Assembly (NCBI GenBank): GCA_018654745.1
Contig: JABILA010000135.1
Location: 41,323-105,322 of the forward strand
DNA length: 64,000 bases
Source: Alphaproteobacteria bacterium
GTDB taxonomy: Bacteria; Pseudomonadota; Alphaproteobacteria; UBA2966
Direction of reading: 5' to 3'
Shown here: positions 45,544 to 54,290 of the stretch, piece by piece
How positions within the stretch are numbered: position 1 is the first letter of the stretch
Layout of the letters: every line of letters starts with the position of its first letter
The notes under the pieces: generated by a model
Database searches by the model: none
Seen by the model: the letters and a program-made list of their open reading frames with translations, nothing else
What the model was told of the DNA's origin: nothing
Program-made: the position numbers and the translations under genes

Positions 45544-46908
45544 ATGTTCCGCATCATGATTAACGATGAAATTCTCCTGAAACACGATGGCATGGTGCCG
45601 CGCTATACCAGCTATCCGACCGCCCCGCATTTTAACGAGGCCGTCGACGGCGCTGTATATGCAGACTGGTTGCGGCAAATAAAGCCTGACCAGGCTCTGT
45701 CGCTTTATTTGCATGTGCCTTTTTGTGACACAATGTGCTGGTTCTGTGGCTGTCAGACCAAGGTTGTAAATCGATACCAACCCGTAGCTTCCTATCTTGA
45801 AATTCTGAACCGGGAAATTGACCAGGTTGCCGATGTTCTGGGTGACCGACGTCCAGTTGCTCATATTCATTGGGGCGGTGGCTCGCCGACTATCGTTGAA
45901 TCTGATGATTTTCGGGATGTGATGGCACGCCTGAACAAGCGTTTCCAATTTCTGGAAACAGCGGAAATTGCTGTCGAAATCGACCCACGCGGTTTTACAC
46001 GAGATCATGCCCGTGCCCTGACGGAAACGGGCGTTAATCGCGCCAGTATTGGCATTCAGGATTTTGACCTCCAGGTCCAGGAGGCCGTCAACCGGGTTCA
46101 GCCCTACGACGAAACCAAAATGGTTGTTGAGGCCTTGCGCGAATTTGGCGTTGGCGGCATCAGTTTTGATTTGCTCTATGGCTTGCCCTACCAGACGGTG
46201 GAAACTGTTTTAACGACCATCGACAAAGCCGTCGGTCTGAATCCGGATCGGATTTCCCTGTTTGGCTATGCACACGTGCCGTGGATGCGGGCCCATCAGC
46301 AATTGATTGACGAGGACAAATTGCCGGATGGTAAAGCCCGTTTGGCTCTTTACCGCGCTGCGGCCGGGCGTTTGGCGGAACACGGCTATATTGCCATCGG
46401 TATCGATCACTTCGCAAAACTTAGTGATCCCATGGGGCAGGCAGCTTACAACGGCAACTTGCAGCGGAATTTTCAGGGCTATACGACGGACGAAGCCGAA
46501 GTGCTAATCGGCTTTGGTGCTTCAGCCATTGGCTCCCTGCCACAGGGCTATGTGCAGAATGCGCCTTTGGTGCCCGACTATCGAAAGTCAGTTGAAGGCG
46601 GGAATTTGCCGATTGTAAAAGGTATTGCTGTTTCAGAGGATGATTTGCTGAGACGGCGTGTCATTGAACGTCTGATGTGTGATCTGAAAGTAGATCTTGA
46701 AGTCGAAGCTACGGATTTTAACCAGACACCTGACATTTTCGATGAAAACCTTGCAAACCTACTGCCGTTAAAGGCTGATGGCCTGGTGCAGGTTGATGGC
46801 TACCAGATTACGGTTCCGGAAGGTGGCCGTTTGGCTGTGCGTGCAGTTTGCGCCGCATTTGACGATTACCTGGGCAAAGGCTCCGGACGACACAGCAGGG
46901 CTATTTAA
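45544..46908 (+). CDS. hemN: Oxygen-independent coproporphyrinogen III oxidase
   Basis: A 454-residue radical SAM enzyme of anaerobic heme synthesis (ATG 45556 is an equally good start). VPRYTSYPTAPHF is the HemN N-terminal signature. The 4Fe-4S motif is C61-x3-C65-x2-C68 with C70 following (FCDTMCWFCGC). GGGSPT follows at about 115, and the C-terminal HemN domain includes GIDHFAKL. It converts coproporphyrinogen III to protoporphyrinogen IX. It is a separate transcription unit; I could not confirm an FNR/FixK box upstream. Confidence 0.97.
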   Translation: MFRIMINDEILLKHDGMVPRYTSYPTAPHFNEAVDGAVYADWLRQIKPDQALSLYLHVPFCDTMCWFCGCQTKVVNRYQPVASYLEILNREIDQVADVLGDRRPVAHIHWGGGSPTIVESDDFRDVMARLNKRFQFLETAEIAVEIDPRGFTRDHARALTETGVNRASIGIQDFDLQVQEAVNRVQPYDETKMVVEALREFGVGGISFDLLYGLPYQTVETVLTTIDKAVGLNPDRISLFGYAHVPWMRAHQQLIDEDKLPDGKARLALYRAAAGRLAEHGYIAIGIDHFAKLSDPMGQAAYNGNLQRNFQGYTTDEAEVLIGFGASAIGSLPQGYVQNAPLVPDYRKSVEGGNLPIVKGIAVSEDDLLRRRVIERLMCDLKVDLEVEATDFNQTPDIFDENLANLLPLKADGLVQVDGYQITVPEGGRLAVRAVCAAFDDYLGKGSGRHSRAI

Positions 46909-46999
46909 AGCAAACTAAAAGCCCTTCTTCTCGTTGACCTGGCACCTGCTAGCCGATACGATTTTGGCAACCAGAACAAAGCAGGCAATCCCCCTTCGA

Positions 47000-48010
47000 A
47001 TGTCCAGACCCGGCAAACGAAATCTGATTACAGATGTCGATGGAATATCTGTCGGCAATGCCGAGGACCAGTCTGCGCGCAGTGGTTCAACCATTATTTT
47101 GCCAGATGAACCAGTGGTCACCTCTGTCGATGTGAGGGGTGGCGCGCCCGGTACTCGCGATGTTGATGCCCTTGAGCCAGGCTGTGTTGTTGAAACCGTG
47201 CAGGCCGTCGCCCTGTCTGGAGGATCAGTCTTCGGCTTTGACGCGGCTTCTGGTGCTGCTTCATGGCTATCTCAACAGGGGCGCGGTGTTGCTTTCGGCG
47301 GTGCAACGATACCGGTTGTACCCAGTGCAATATTATTTGATTTCCCGATTGGCGGTGACCGCGACTGGGGGTTGTTGCCCCCTTATCGGGATTTGGGCAT
47401 CCAGGCTTGTGAAAGTGCTGGCAAGGATTTTTCGCTTGGAAACGTTGGTGCTGGCTATGGCGCAACGGCGGGTTCCCTGAAAGGGGGACTGGGCAGTGTC
47501 TCCATGGTTACGGACGACGGTATCCAGGTTGGCGCCATTATGGCGGTGAACCCCTTTGGATCCGTTGTTATGCCTGGTACAGATGCATTTTGGGCATGGC
47601 CATGGGCTGTCGGTGATGAATATGGCGGCAAACAGCCTCAGCCAGATGTACCAACTGCAGACGACGCTAATCCTTTTCAGGTTATGATAGATAAGGGTGT
47701 CGGCAATACGACCATAGGCGTTGTAGCGACGAATGTGGCGCTGGACAAGTCCCAGGCCAAGCGCGTCGCAATAATGGCCCAGGATGGCATTGCCCGTGCG
47801 ATTCGCCCTGTTCATACCCCCGTCGATGGGGATACCATATTTGTAATGTCTACGGCTCAGCGGGAACCGGCTGAGCCACAAGTAGCTACTGTCGGTCAAC
47901 TCGGCATGATGGCTGCAGATTGCGTTGCCCGGGCAATCGCTCGTGGCGTATTCGCTGCTGATAGTCTCGGGGCGTTCCCGAGCTACGGGGAGCAGCACAA
48001 CGGCCACTGA
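47000..48010 (+). CDS. P1 family (DmpA-like) N-terminal nucleophile peptidase
   Basis: A 336-residue protein from ATG 47000 (RPGKRNLITDVDGISVGNA is the family start; the frame is open 22 codons earlier). Conserved blocks include ALSGGSVFGFDAASGAASWL, GNVGAGYGATAG and NTTIGVVATNVAL. By analogy with DmpA the precursor should cut itself just before a Ser/Thr nucleophile, here probably N236/T237. The family includes aminopeptidases and beta-aminopeptidases. There is no signal peptide, so it is cytoplasmic. It is 25 bp upstream of a peptide-type substrate-binding protein. Confidence 0.9.
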   Translation: MSRPGKRNLITDVDGISVGNAEDQSARSGSTIILPDEPVVTSVDVRGGAPGTRDVDALEPGCVVETVQAVALSGGSVFGFDAASGAASWLSQQGRGVAFGGATIPVVPSAILFDFPIGGDRDWGLLPPYRDLGIQACESAGKDFSLGNVGAGYGATAGSLKGGLGSVSMVTDDGIQVGAIMAVNPFGSVVMPGTDAFWAWPWAVGDEYGGKQPQPDVPTADDANPFQVMIDKGVGNTTIGVVATNVALDKSQAKRVAIMAQDGIARAIRPVHTPVDGDTIFVMSTAQREPAEPQVATVGQLGMMAADCVARAIARGVFAADSLGAFPSYGEQHNGH

Positions 48011-48035
48011 TGTGGCCACTTGAATGGAGGTTGCC

Positions 48036-49523
48036 ATGCGCAAAAGCGTATACGGCATAATTGCTATAGGGATGGGTGCAGTTGCGGGTTTGATGCCTGC
48101 TGCTGCAATTGCAAAAGACACACTTACATTGGGGATGACGTTGGAGCCACGTGGGTTGGATCCGACGACGAAAGCTGAAGCTGCGATTAGTCAGATTGCT
48201 CTTTATAATATCTTTGAAGGTTTGACCCGGATTTCGGAAGCGGGAGCTGTTGGCCCCGGTCTTGCGACCAGCTGGACTGCTGATGCAGCCCGCAAGGTTT
48301 ACACGTTCAAGCTTCTTTCAGGCGTTAAATTTTCGGATGGTACAACATTTGATTCTGCTGACGTGAAATTTACCTACGAACGTAATGCAGGCGAAAAAAG
48401 CACCAACAAGCGGAAAAAGCGCTTTATCAACATGGCATCAGTGGAAGCACCGGATGCGACGACTGTGAAAATCACTCTCAAGAATGCCAATCCAAATCTG
48501 GCATTTGAAATGGGTGAATCAACTGCTGTAATTGTCGGGCCTGAATCGGCAGCTGGAAACGAAACAAATCCGGTTGGCACAGGACCATATAAAGTCAGCA
48601 AATGGGTTCGTGGTGATTCTGTAACATTGGTAAAACAAGATCACTACCGTGACGCAGGCTCCATCAAACTCAGCAAGGTGACATTCAAATTTATGAGTGA
48701 CCCTTCTGCTCAAATGGCGGCTTTGCGTGCCGGGGATATCGACTTCTTCCCATATTTCGGATCTCCGGAAAGTGTTGATCAATTCAAGGCCGACAAGGAT
48801 TTTGAAGTACTTGAAGGAACAACTGAAGGCGAAGTTATTCTGTCGACGAATAACAAGTCACCGATCATGTCAGATGTTCGTGTGCGTCAGGCTGTTGCCT
48901 ACGCCATTGATCGTCAGGCAATTGTTGACGGAGCTATGTTCGGCTTCGGCACACCGATTGGCAGCCACATGGCACCACACAATCCAGCCTATGTCGATTT
49001 GACGGGTGCTTTCGCGTACAACCCCGCCAAGGCAAAAGCTCTGTTAAAAGAAGCAGGTCACGGTAACGGAGTGACTGTTTCACTGAAGCTGCCACCACCT
49101 GCCTACGCACGTCGTGGCGGTGAAATTATTGCGGCTCAGTTGGCCAAGGTTGGTATTACGGCAAAAATTGAACCCGTTGAGTGGGCTCAGTGGCTGGACC
49201 AGGTCTACAAGAAAAGAAACTATGACCTGTCGATCGTTATGCATGTTGAGCCAAACGACATTGGGAAATATGCAGATCCAAAATATTACTTCCAGTACGA
49301 CAGCAAGGAATTCCAGGATATCATCAAGATTGCTGATACCACTCTGGATCCGGCAGAACGCAAGTCAGCACTTCAGGCTGCTCAGCGGAAGATTTCTGCG
49401 GATGCTGTAAATGGCTTCCTGTTCCAGGGTGCCAAGATCACCGTAATGCGGAAAGGCCTGCAAGGCGTGTGGGCGAACTCTCCGATGTTCGTCAATGATC
49501 TTGCTGCAATCTCCTGGAAGTAA
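48036..49523 (+). CDS. ABC transporter substrate-binding protein, family 5 (peptide/dipeptide type)
   Basis: A 495-residue periplasmic protein starting at ATG 48036 behind GGAGG. The signal peptide ends AAAIAKD (about 21-27) and has no lipobox. Family 5 landmarks: LTLGMTLEPRGLDPTTKAEAA, a YNIFEGLTRI motif, YTFKLLSGVKFSDGTTFDSADVKFTYER, and the late IEPVEWAQWLDQVYKKRNYDL. It binds peptides or related solutes. The cognate permease and ATPase genes are not next to it. Co-location with a P1 peptidase suggests peptide scavenging. A strong terminator follows. Confidence 0.93.
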   Translation: MRKSVYGIIAIGMGAVAGLMPAAAIAKDTLTLGMTLEPRGLDPTTKAEAAISQIALYNIFEGLTRISEAGAVGPGLATSWTADAARKVYTFKLLSGVKFSDGTTFDSADVKFTYERNAGEKSTNKRKKRFINMASVEAPDATTVKITLKNANPNLAFEMGESTAVIVGPESAAGNETNPVGTGPYKVSKWVRGDSVTLVKQDHYRDAGSIKLSKVTFKFMSDPSAQMAALRAGDIDFFPYFGSPESVDQFKADKDFEVLEGTTEGEVILSTNNKSPIMSDVRVRQAVAYAIDRQAIVDGAMFGFGTPIGSHMAPHNPAYVDLTGAFAYNPAKAKALLKEAGHGNGVTVSLKLPPPAYARRGGEIIAAQLAKVGITAKIEPVEWAQWLDQVYKKRNYDLSIVMHVEPNDIGKYADPKYYFQYDSKEFQDIIKIADTTLDPAERKSALQAAQRKISADAVNGFLFQGAKITVMRKGLQGVWANSPMFVNDLAAISWK

Positions 49524-49577
49524 GACAGGAAACCAGGACCGATACCTCATCTGACAGCGTTGTCAGATCAAGGAACG

Positions 49578-49611
49578 ACCCCGCCAGTATACGCTGGCGG
49601 GGTTTTTCTTT
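49578..49611 (+). terminator. Rho-independent terminator after the substrate-binding protein gene
   Basis: CCCCGCCAG (49579-49587) and CTGGCGGGG (49594-49602) form a 9-10 bp GC-rich stem with a TATACG loop, followed directly by TTTTTCTTT. It lies about 55 bp after the stop. Confidence 0.93.
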
Positions 49612-49820
49612 GGCTGTATGAGGTGCTATAGGCCATCATCTGATTTGGGCGTCTCACTATACCAACCAGGACTAACCCGGTTTAAGCGGAATTGCTTCTG
49701 TATCAATTGTTGGCTCATTCCAAGGGGGGCGAGACAACGCTGCGGTCCTGTCACCCGCCTCAGCGCCATGACGGTTTGACCCATGCCAGTGTTGGTCAGA
49801 GCGCTCGTAACGGCAGGCAA

Positions 49821-49851
49821 AGAAAAAGGGCAGGTCCTGCGACCTGCCCTT
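49821..49851 (-). terminator. Rho-independent terminator of the leftward lipoprotein gene
   Basis: AAGGGCAGGTC (49826-49836) pairs with GACCTGCCCTT (49841-49851), an 11-bp stem with a 4-base loop. Read leftward, it is followed by a T-rich run (complement of AGAAAAA at 49821-49827). It is 24 bp beyond the stop codon of the leftward gene. Confidence 0.9.
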
Positions 49852-49874
49852 GAACTTTTGCGGCTAACTGGTTG

Positions 49875-51074
49875 TCAGCGGATATATATATGAACTTCGT
49901 TTGTTGAAGCTTCCGAGCTGGTGGTTGCCGACAAAGCGACACGCCCCGCTGGCAGACCCATTTCAGTCAGGGTCCGAAGAACCTGATCCGCATTCTTCTT
50001 GGCCTTGGAGGTATTTAGCGAAACCTCAGCCGGTGTACCACGTGCCGGTGCGACGGCAACCAGCGCAAAGGCTGCATTCGGGCGCCGCTCAATAGCTTTG
50101 GACACTGCGTTGTACAATGCCTGCTGATAAGGCACATCCGGACGATCAAAGCGAATGACGACCAGAGGGCGACGGTTTTGTGAGGAATAGCTCGTGCCAG
50201 ACGCGACGGGCGCATTGCTCGCTAGTGGAGCCGCAGAAAGATAAGCGCGATTGGTCAGGCTTTGACCGTAGAACTCACCGTTTTTGATGGCCAGCGACAA
50301 GGTCGTCAGATTGTGACGCTCGTTGCCGACATAGGCGGTTTGGCGACTGATATCTTCAGACAGTTCGTTCAGCAATCGATCAATCATGACAACCGTGCGA
50401 TTGGTCTCATCTTCCAGAATGGCGATCTGGCGGTGATCTTCGTCAATTGCACCCTGCAGACCATAAGTCGCACGTGAACTTTCCAGTAAGAAAGCGGCCA
50501 TTGCAGATGACGATGCAACGTCATTGGCCAGACTGTTCATGGAGGCAATGTCTGCACCCAATCGGTCCAGCTCGGCCTGGGCTGCATTCCACTGGCTTAC
50601 CAAAACCGGATTGCCCGGTGTGGTGCCAATTTGCAGGCGGGAATTGATGGCGGCAACTACACCGTGATAACGCTGCGCGTTCTGTGTGGTCGCGGCACGA
50701 ATTTGTTGCAGTACAGTATTCCGCGCACCGATCTGGCCACGAAGATTGCCCAGTTCCCCGCGTAGCTGTGAAACCTTTTGGCCCACAAATGTACCCGTTT
50801 GAGGAGCCTGGGTTACAGGTGCCTGGGCAAAATTGGTTGTGCCCAACAATGGCGGCTGTACCGAGATGGCTTTAGGGGCTGCCGGACTTAATGTCGGCGA
50901 CGCCATGTTTTCGCCACTGGACCTGGCAATTTGCACTTTGCCACCCTGCGTTTCTTGTGCCCCTGCCGGGTCATCGCCCGTCAAGGATGGCCACAGGGTA
51001 TCCGTGGCAAAGGAGCAACTGGACAAAAGAACAGCCACGCCAAGGACAGCGCCGTGTGATTTTCTCAATGCCAT
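49875..51074 (-). CDS. Coiled-coil lipoprotein with OmpA-like C-terminal domain
   Basis: About 399 residues from the ATG at 51074, chosen because a lipoprotein signal (MALRKSHGAVLGVAVLLSSC) begins there; the open frame extends 56 codons upstream and no ribosome binding site is clear. After a Pro/Ala spacer comes a long helical region (about residues 95-255: KVSQLRGELGNLRGQIGARN). The C-terminal 100 residues (LVVIRFDRPDVPYQQALYNA, KKNADQVLRTLTEMGLP, NEVHIYIR) have the look of a divergent OmpA-type peptidoglycan-binding fold. It is an envelope protein of unknown function. Confidence 0.78.
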   Translation of the reverse strand: MALRKSHGAVLGVAVLLSSCSFATDTLWPSLTGDDPAGAQETQGGKVQIARSSGENMASPTLSPAAPKAISVQPPLLGTTNFAQAPVTQAPQTGTFVGQKVSQLRGELGNLRGQIGARNTVLQQIRAATTQNAQRYHGVVAAINSRLQIGTTPGNPVLVSQWNAAQAELDRLGADIASMNSLANDVASSSAMAAFLLESSRATYGLQGAIDEDHRQIAILEDETNRTVVMIDRLLNELSEDISRQTAYVGNERHNLTTLSLAIKNGEFYGQSLTNRAYLSAAPLASNAPVASGTSYSSQNRRPLVVIRFDRPDVPYQQALYNAVSKAIERRPNAAFALVAVAPARGTPAEVSLNTSKAKKNADQVLRTLTEMGLPAGRVALSATTSSEASTNEVHIYIR

Positions 51075-51669
51075 TCTGCAAACACCGTTAATAAATATTC
51101 CTGTAAGCGACGCTGACATTTCCGGGCTCATATCCTTTTCAGGAAAATCGCCTTTGCTGACAGCGTTGCGCGCAATTCTCTTCTCCCCAATCCCGATACA
51201 TGTCTCGCAAAGGTCAGTGCTATTCACCAACATTTGCCGCAACCCAAGATGGGCTGAAATTCACTTGTATCACAAGGGATTAAGGCCTCCCCTCGTTAGT
51301 TTCTGTCGCTCTTTGCCCACTCAGACCTGGTCCAATTCGCCAACGCTATATGTGCTATAGGTTGGGTAGTACTGCAGATCGTAACGCAGTTCGAACCTGG
51401 CTGGATCGTAATTTCCCGACAGGAAGTCTCCCTCACCAGGTATCCTAGCCAAAGGGGGAAGGCGCGACAACCCGCTTTTAGTAAGCTATTTCCAGCGTTT
51501 AGACCAGAAGATTTCAGGATTTTGTCGATGGATGTCTGATAATACGGCCTCAATACACGATAAAACCCGAAGTTATTGCACAGAATTACGCACAGCACTT
51601 GCAATGGAGCGCGGATATGATTAGTTTCCGCAGCCTTGGATGACCTGAATACAGGGTCATATGACCTGC
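51075..51669. other. Gene-free region upstream of tRNA-Arg
   Basis: About 595 bp between the leftward lipoprotein gene and the tRNA. Frames that cross it (one over 51296-51697 would overlap the tRNA) lack family features and ribosome binding sites. It must contain the promoter of the lipoprotein gene and that of the tRNA. I see no hairpin terminator or RNA gene that I can name. Confidence 0.5.
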
Positions 51670-51746
51670 GCGCCCGTAGCTCAGCTGGATAGAGCACCAG
51701 ACTACGAATCTGGGGGTCGGGAGTTCGAATCTTCCCGGGCGCGCCA
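51670..51746 (+). tRNA. tRNA-Arg (anticodon ACG)
   Basis: A 77-base cloverleaf. The acceptor arm is GCGCCCG/CGGGCGC with discriminator G and encoded CCA (51744-51746). The D arm is GCTC..GAGC; the anticodon arm is CCAGA-CTACGAA-TCTGG with anticodon ACG (read as ICG); the variable loop is GGGTC; the T arm is GGGAG-TTCGAAT-CTTCC. The 3' end is 15 bp from the stop of the convergent NTF2-like gene. Confidence 0.97.
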
Positions 51747-51760
51747 TTTTTCCTAAAATA

Positions 51761-52150
51761 TCAAACCAGTGGATTCTCGTCGCTCATATAGACTCTGACT
51801 GTCTTGATTTTGCCATTTTCAAAATGAAAAAAATTACAATTTGAGGCACGCTGATGTTCACCGTCGAATGTGTCTCGCGTGGCAATAAACTGAACGGCAA
51901 CAGCCTGACGTTCTATATCAATTACGTGATGAAACTCGCCGTGCCAGATTTTTTTATATGAAGAGAAGAAATCGTTGAACATCCGACGGATTTCAGAAAT
52001 GCCGTTGTGGGTGAGATTTGCTGTCTGAATGGTAAATGTGGCGTCTGGATCAAAACAGTCTGCTGTGGCTTCCAGAAACTTCATATCAACGTTACCAAAA
52101 TACTTTGTTTCAACCATCTCCCGAAGCTGTATGGCATTCAGGCTTTGCAT
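51761..52150 (-). CDS. NTF2-like/SnoaL-type small protein
   Basis: 129 residues from the ATG at 52150, which has GGGGGA eight bases upstream; a longer frame to 52267 would overlap the next gene. The pattern is NTF2/SnoaL-like: an N-terminal helix pair (REMVETKYFGN), FDPDATFTIQ, a helix FNDFFSSYKKIWHGEFHHVID, then strands ending FFHFENGKIKTVRVYMS. Such folds act as isomerases, cyclases or hydratases, or bind small ligands. It lies 97 bp downstream of the CapK-like gene, same direction, and may belong to that unit. Confidence 0.8.
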   Translation of the reverse strand: MQSLNAIQLREMVETKYFGNVDMKFLEATADCFDPDATFTIQTANLTHNGISEIRRMFNDFFSSYKKIWHGEFHHVIDIERQAVAVQFIATRDTFDGEHQRASNCNFFHFENGKIKTVRVYMSDENPLV

Positions 52151-52247
52151 ATTGTATCCCCCGGATTGTTCACATTCACGCATGCTATTGTAAGTTCCCA
52201 ACGAGTAAACTGGTCCTTGAGGAGCCAATAGCAAATGACAATGGCGG

Positions 52248-53630
52248 TCAGTTTCGAAACTCGACAATAAAGTCCTTGAACTTGCCTGCTTTTGTCAGTG
52301 CGAGTTCCTGTGGGTAACTGAACGAAATGTCGAATGGGTAGCCGAACTTTTTGTTGACCCAGTTGGCGATATTATTTTCTTCATCATCAGTCAGTTCACG
52401 TTTGACAATCAATCTGACCTCGATCTTGTCTGCTGCGACATGGGCAAACTGGTATTGACTGATCGGTGCCATGTTCATGAAATCCCGAACGTCGGGGCTG
52501 CCCAGAAGGGTCCAGCTGTGCTGGCCGCCTGGTAAAACCAATATATCCTGTTCGCGGCCCAGTATTCGTTTGATGACAGGCAAACCGCGTCCGCAATCAC
52601 AAGTCTCCCCTGCTTCGGCATAGTCACCTACTTCGTATCGGATCAGGGGCATGGCGTAGTTCTGTATTGTTGTGACAATAACCCGTCCGCTTTCACCTGG
52701 TTTACAGGGCTGATCATCCGCATCGAGGATTTCCAGATACAAACCCTCGGCCTGAACATGGTAGTGATTGTTGACCGGGCATTGCAGGGCTATGTAACCG
52801 ACTTCCCTGCTGGAATAGACATCATGCAGCGGGACTTGCCAGGCCTCCTGACACAAATCTCTCAATAACTCTCCACACATCTCGCCAATAACGCTGACTT
52901 CCTTCAGGCCGTCAAATGTCACGCCGTGCTCCATACACCATGGGGCCAGGCGTTTGATGATGTTTGGCATAGCGAGAACATAATCCGGCTTGTTCCTGCC
53001 AATCCATTCCGCCATGTCAGCGATAGATGTGCCGACATTGAGGCTGAGGCTCGGGCCTGTTTTGAAAACACCATCCTTCGATCCCCAAGCTGCGTGACGG
53101 GCACCTTTTGGATAGAGCGCAAACTTCTTCTCTGAAGATCGAATGGCTGCCAGGACACCGTCTATATCTCTGTTGTGCCAGATATGATCGCGCGTTGTGA
53201 ATGCAGACCAATAATCCAGCGTGTGTTTTGTCCGCTCCACGCGCACGGGCAAGCCGGTTGTGCCTGAAGTGTATATCGCGTTCAGGGATCCGTGATCTTG
53301 CGGAATATTTCGACTGAGCAATTCTTTGCCAAGCCGGTTAACTGTTTGGCGTTTTAGGACAGGAACATCCAGCCAGCGACCAGCCGCCAGAGATCTAACA
53401 TCACCTGACTTGATATGTGATGTTGTCGCCGCATAGTGCGGAATTGTGGATTGCGCGTGGCCGAGCAGTCGTGACAATTGTTTAAACTGGGTTGCCAGAA
53501 TATCTTCCGGGTCGTGCCATTGAGTCTGTTCGCACTGTCGCAACAGTTTCAGGATGCGGTGGCCTTTGTCTGATCGCGGCTCACGCTTCAGGCGTTCCAG
53601 CCAGGCAGGGTCCGTCGTCCCTTTATTCAT
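52248..53630 (-). CDS. CapK/PaaK-like adenylate-forming enzyme
   Basis: A 460-residue cytosolic enzyme of the phenylacetate-CoA ligase/CapK branch. The ATP-binding loop is IYTSGTTGLPVRVERT (about 119-134). Next come the catalytic-region motifs DVYSSREVGYIALQCP (about 265-280), GRVIVTTIQNYAMPLIRYEVGDYAE, and a C-terminal domain after GREQDILVLPGG. CGRGLP provides a Cys pair with CDC just before it (TCDCGRG), as in some CapK proteins that bind zinc. It should activate a carboxylic acid as an acyl-adenylate. The substrate is unknown. It is 40 bp downstream of an Lrp/AsnC gene, and both are divergent from a radical SAM gene. Confidence 0.88.
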   Translation of the reverse strand: MNKGTTDPAWLERLKREPRSDKGHRILKLLRQCEQTQWHDPEDILATQFKQLSRLLGHAQSTIPHYAATTSHIKSGDVRSLAAGRWLDVPVLKRQTVNRLGKELLSRNIPQDHGSLNAIYTSGTTGLPVRVERTKHTLDYWSAFTTRDHIWHNRDIDGVLAAIRSSEKKFALYPKGARHAAWGSKDGVFKTGPSLSLNVGTSIADMAEWIGRNKPDYVLAMPNIIKRLAPWCMEHGVTFDGLKEVSVIGEMCGELLRDLCQEAWQVPLHDVYSSREVGYIALQCPVNNHYHVQAEGLYLEILDADDQPCKPGESGRVIVTTIQNYAMPLIRYEVGDYAEAGETCDCGRGLPVIKRILGREQDILVLPGGQHSWTLLGSPDVRDFMNMAPISQYQFAHVAADKIEVRLIVKRELTDDEENNIANWVNKKFGYPFDISFSYPQELALTKAGKFKDFIVEFRN

Positions 53631-53670
53631 CGGACCTGGACTTTCGATATACGCATTCGGAACTTCCCGA

Positions 53671-54159
53671 TCATCCTGGATTGCCTGAAGAAGAAAGCGG
53701 CAATGCCGTCGTACTTTTCCATTGCCCCAGAGATATGGCAGATCGGGTTTTTTCCACTTCCGGGATTGCCAGCAATTTGTCGAGGACGAATAGCCTGTAG
53801 GCTACAATGTCTTCAAGGACAATCTTCAAAAGGTTGTCATATTCACCGGAGATGAAATGGCATTCCTGGACCTCTGGCCAGGTTCGGATGCGATCCATGA
53901 AACTGTCTCTTGTTGCCTTGTCTTTTTTGTTCAGGGCAACTTCGATAAAAACGGTCAGTGTCAGGCCCAGGGCCTCGTGGGAAAGAAGTGTGACATAACG
54001 ACTGATGAGGCCGGATTGCTCCAGCAATCGCACACGTCTATGACAGCTCGAGGAGGACAGGTTGACCTGTTCCGCGAGCTCAGCGTTTGAAAGGCTGCAA
54101 TCCTGTTGCAATATCTCAAGAATGCGCCTGTCTGTCTTGTCGATAACTTGTGCGGCCAT
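53671..54159 (-). CDS. Lrp/AsnC family transcriptional regulator
   Basis: 162 residues from the ATG at 54159, where the family begins (DKTDRRILEILQQDCSLSNAELAEQVNLS). The N-terminal HTH has SSSSCHRRVRLLEQSGLI as recognition region. The C-terminal RAM/effector domain includes VFIEVALNKKD, VQECHFISGEYDNLLKIVL and KTRSAISLGQWK. These regulators sense amino acids or related metabolites. It lies upstream of the CapK-like gene and divergent from the radical SAM gene, so it probably controls both, and a candidate operator lies at 54180-54194. Confidence 0.93.
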   Translation of the reverse strand: MAAQVIDKTDRRILEILQQDCSLSNAELAEQVNLSSSSCHRRVRLLEQSGLISRYVTLLSHEALGLTLTVFIEVALNKKDKATRDSFMDRIRTWPEVQECHFISGEYDNLLKIVLEDIVAYRLFVLDKLLAIPEVEKTRSAISLGQWKSTTALPLSSSGNPG

Positions 54160-54179
54160 AAATTCGTAGATTCTAGATA

Positions 54180-54194
54180 ATATTCGAACAATAT
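54180..54194. promoter_or_regulatory. Candidate Lrp/AsnC operator
   Basis: ATATT-CGAAC-AATAT, a perfect 5-bp inverted repeat around five bases, in an AT-rich region. It lies 20 bp before the regulator start and 97 bp before the radical SAM start. The position suits control of both divergent units. Confidence 0.45.
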
Positions 54195-54290
54195 CCCAAT
54201 TTAGTACCATAATTACTGATTTTTGGTAACAAATTTCACTGGTTTGACGATTTAATTGTCTTGTTTCAAAGCAATCAAACGGGAAATTCG

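Noticed and set aside
51296..51697. A 133-residue leftward ORF
   Set aside because: It would overlap the 5' half of tRNA-Arg and has no signal or family resemblance.
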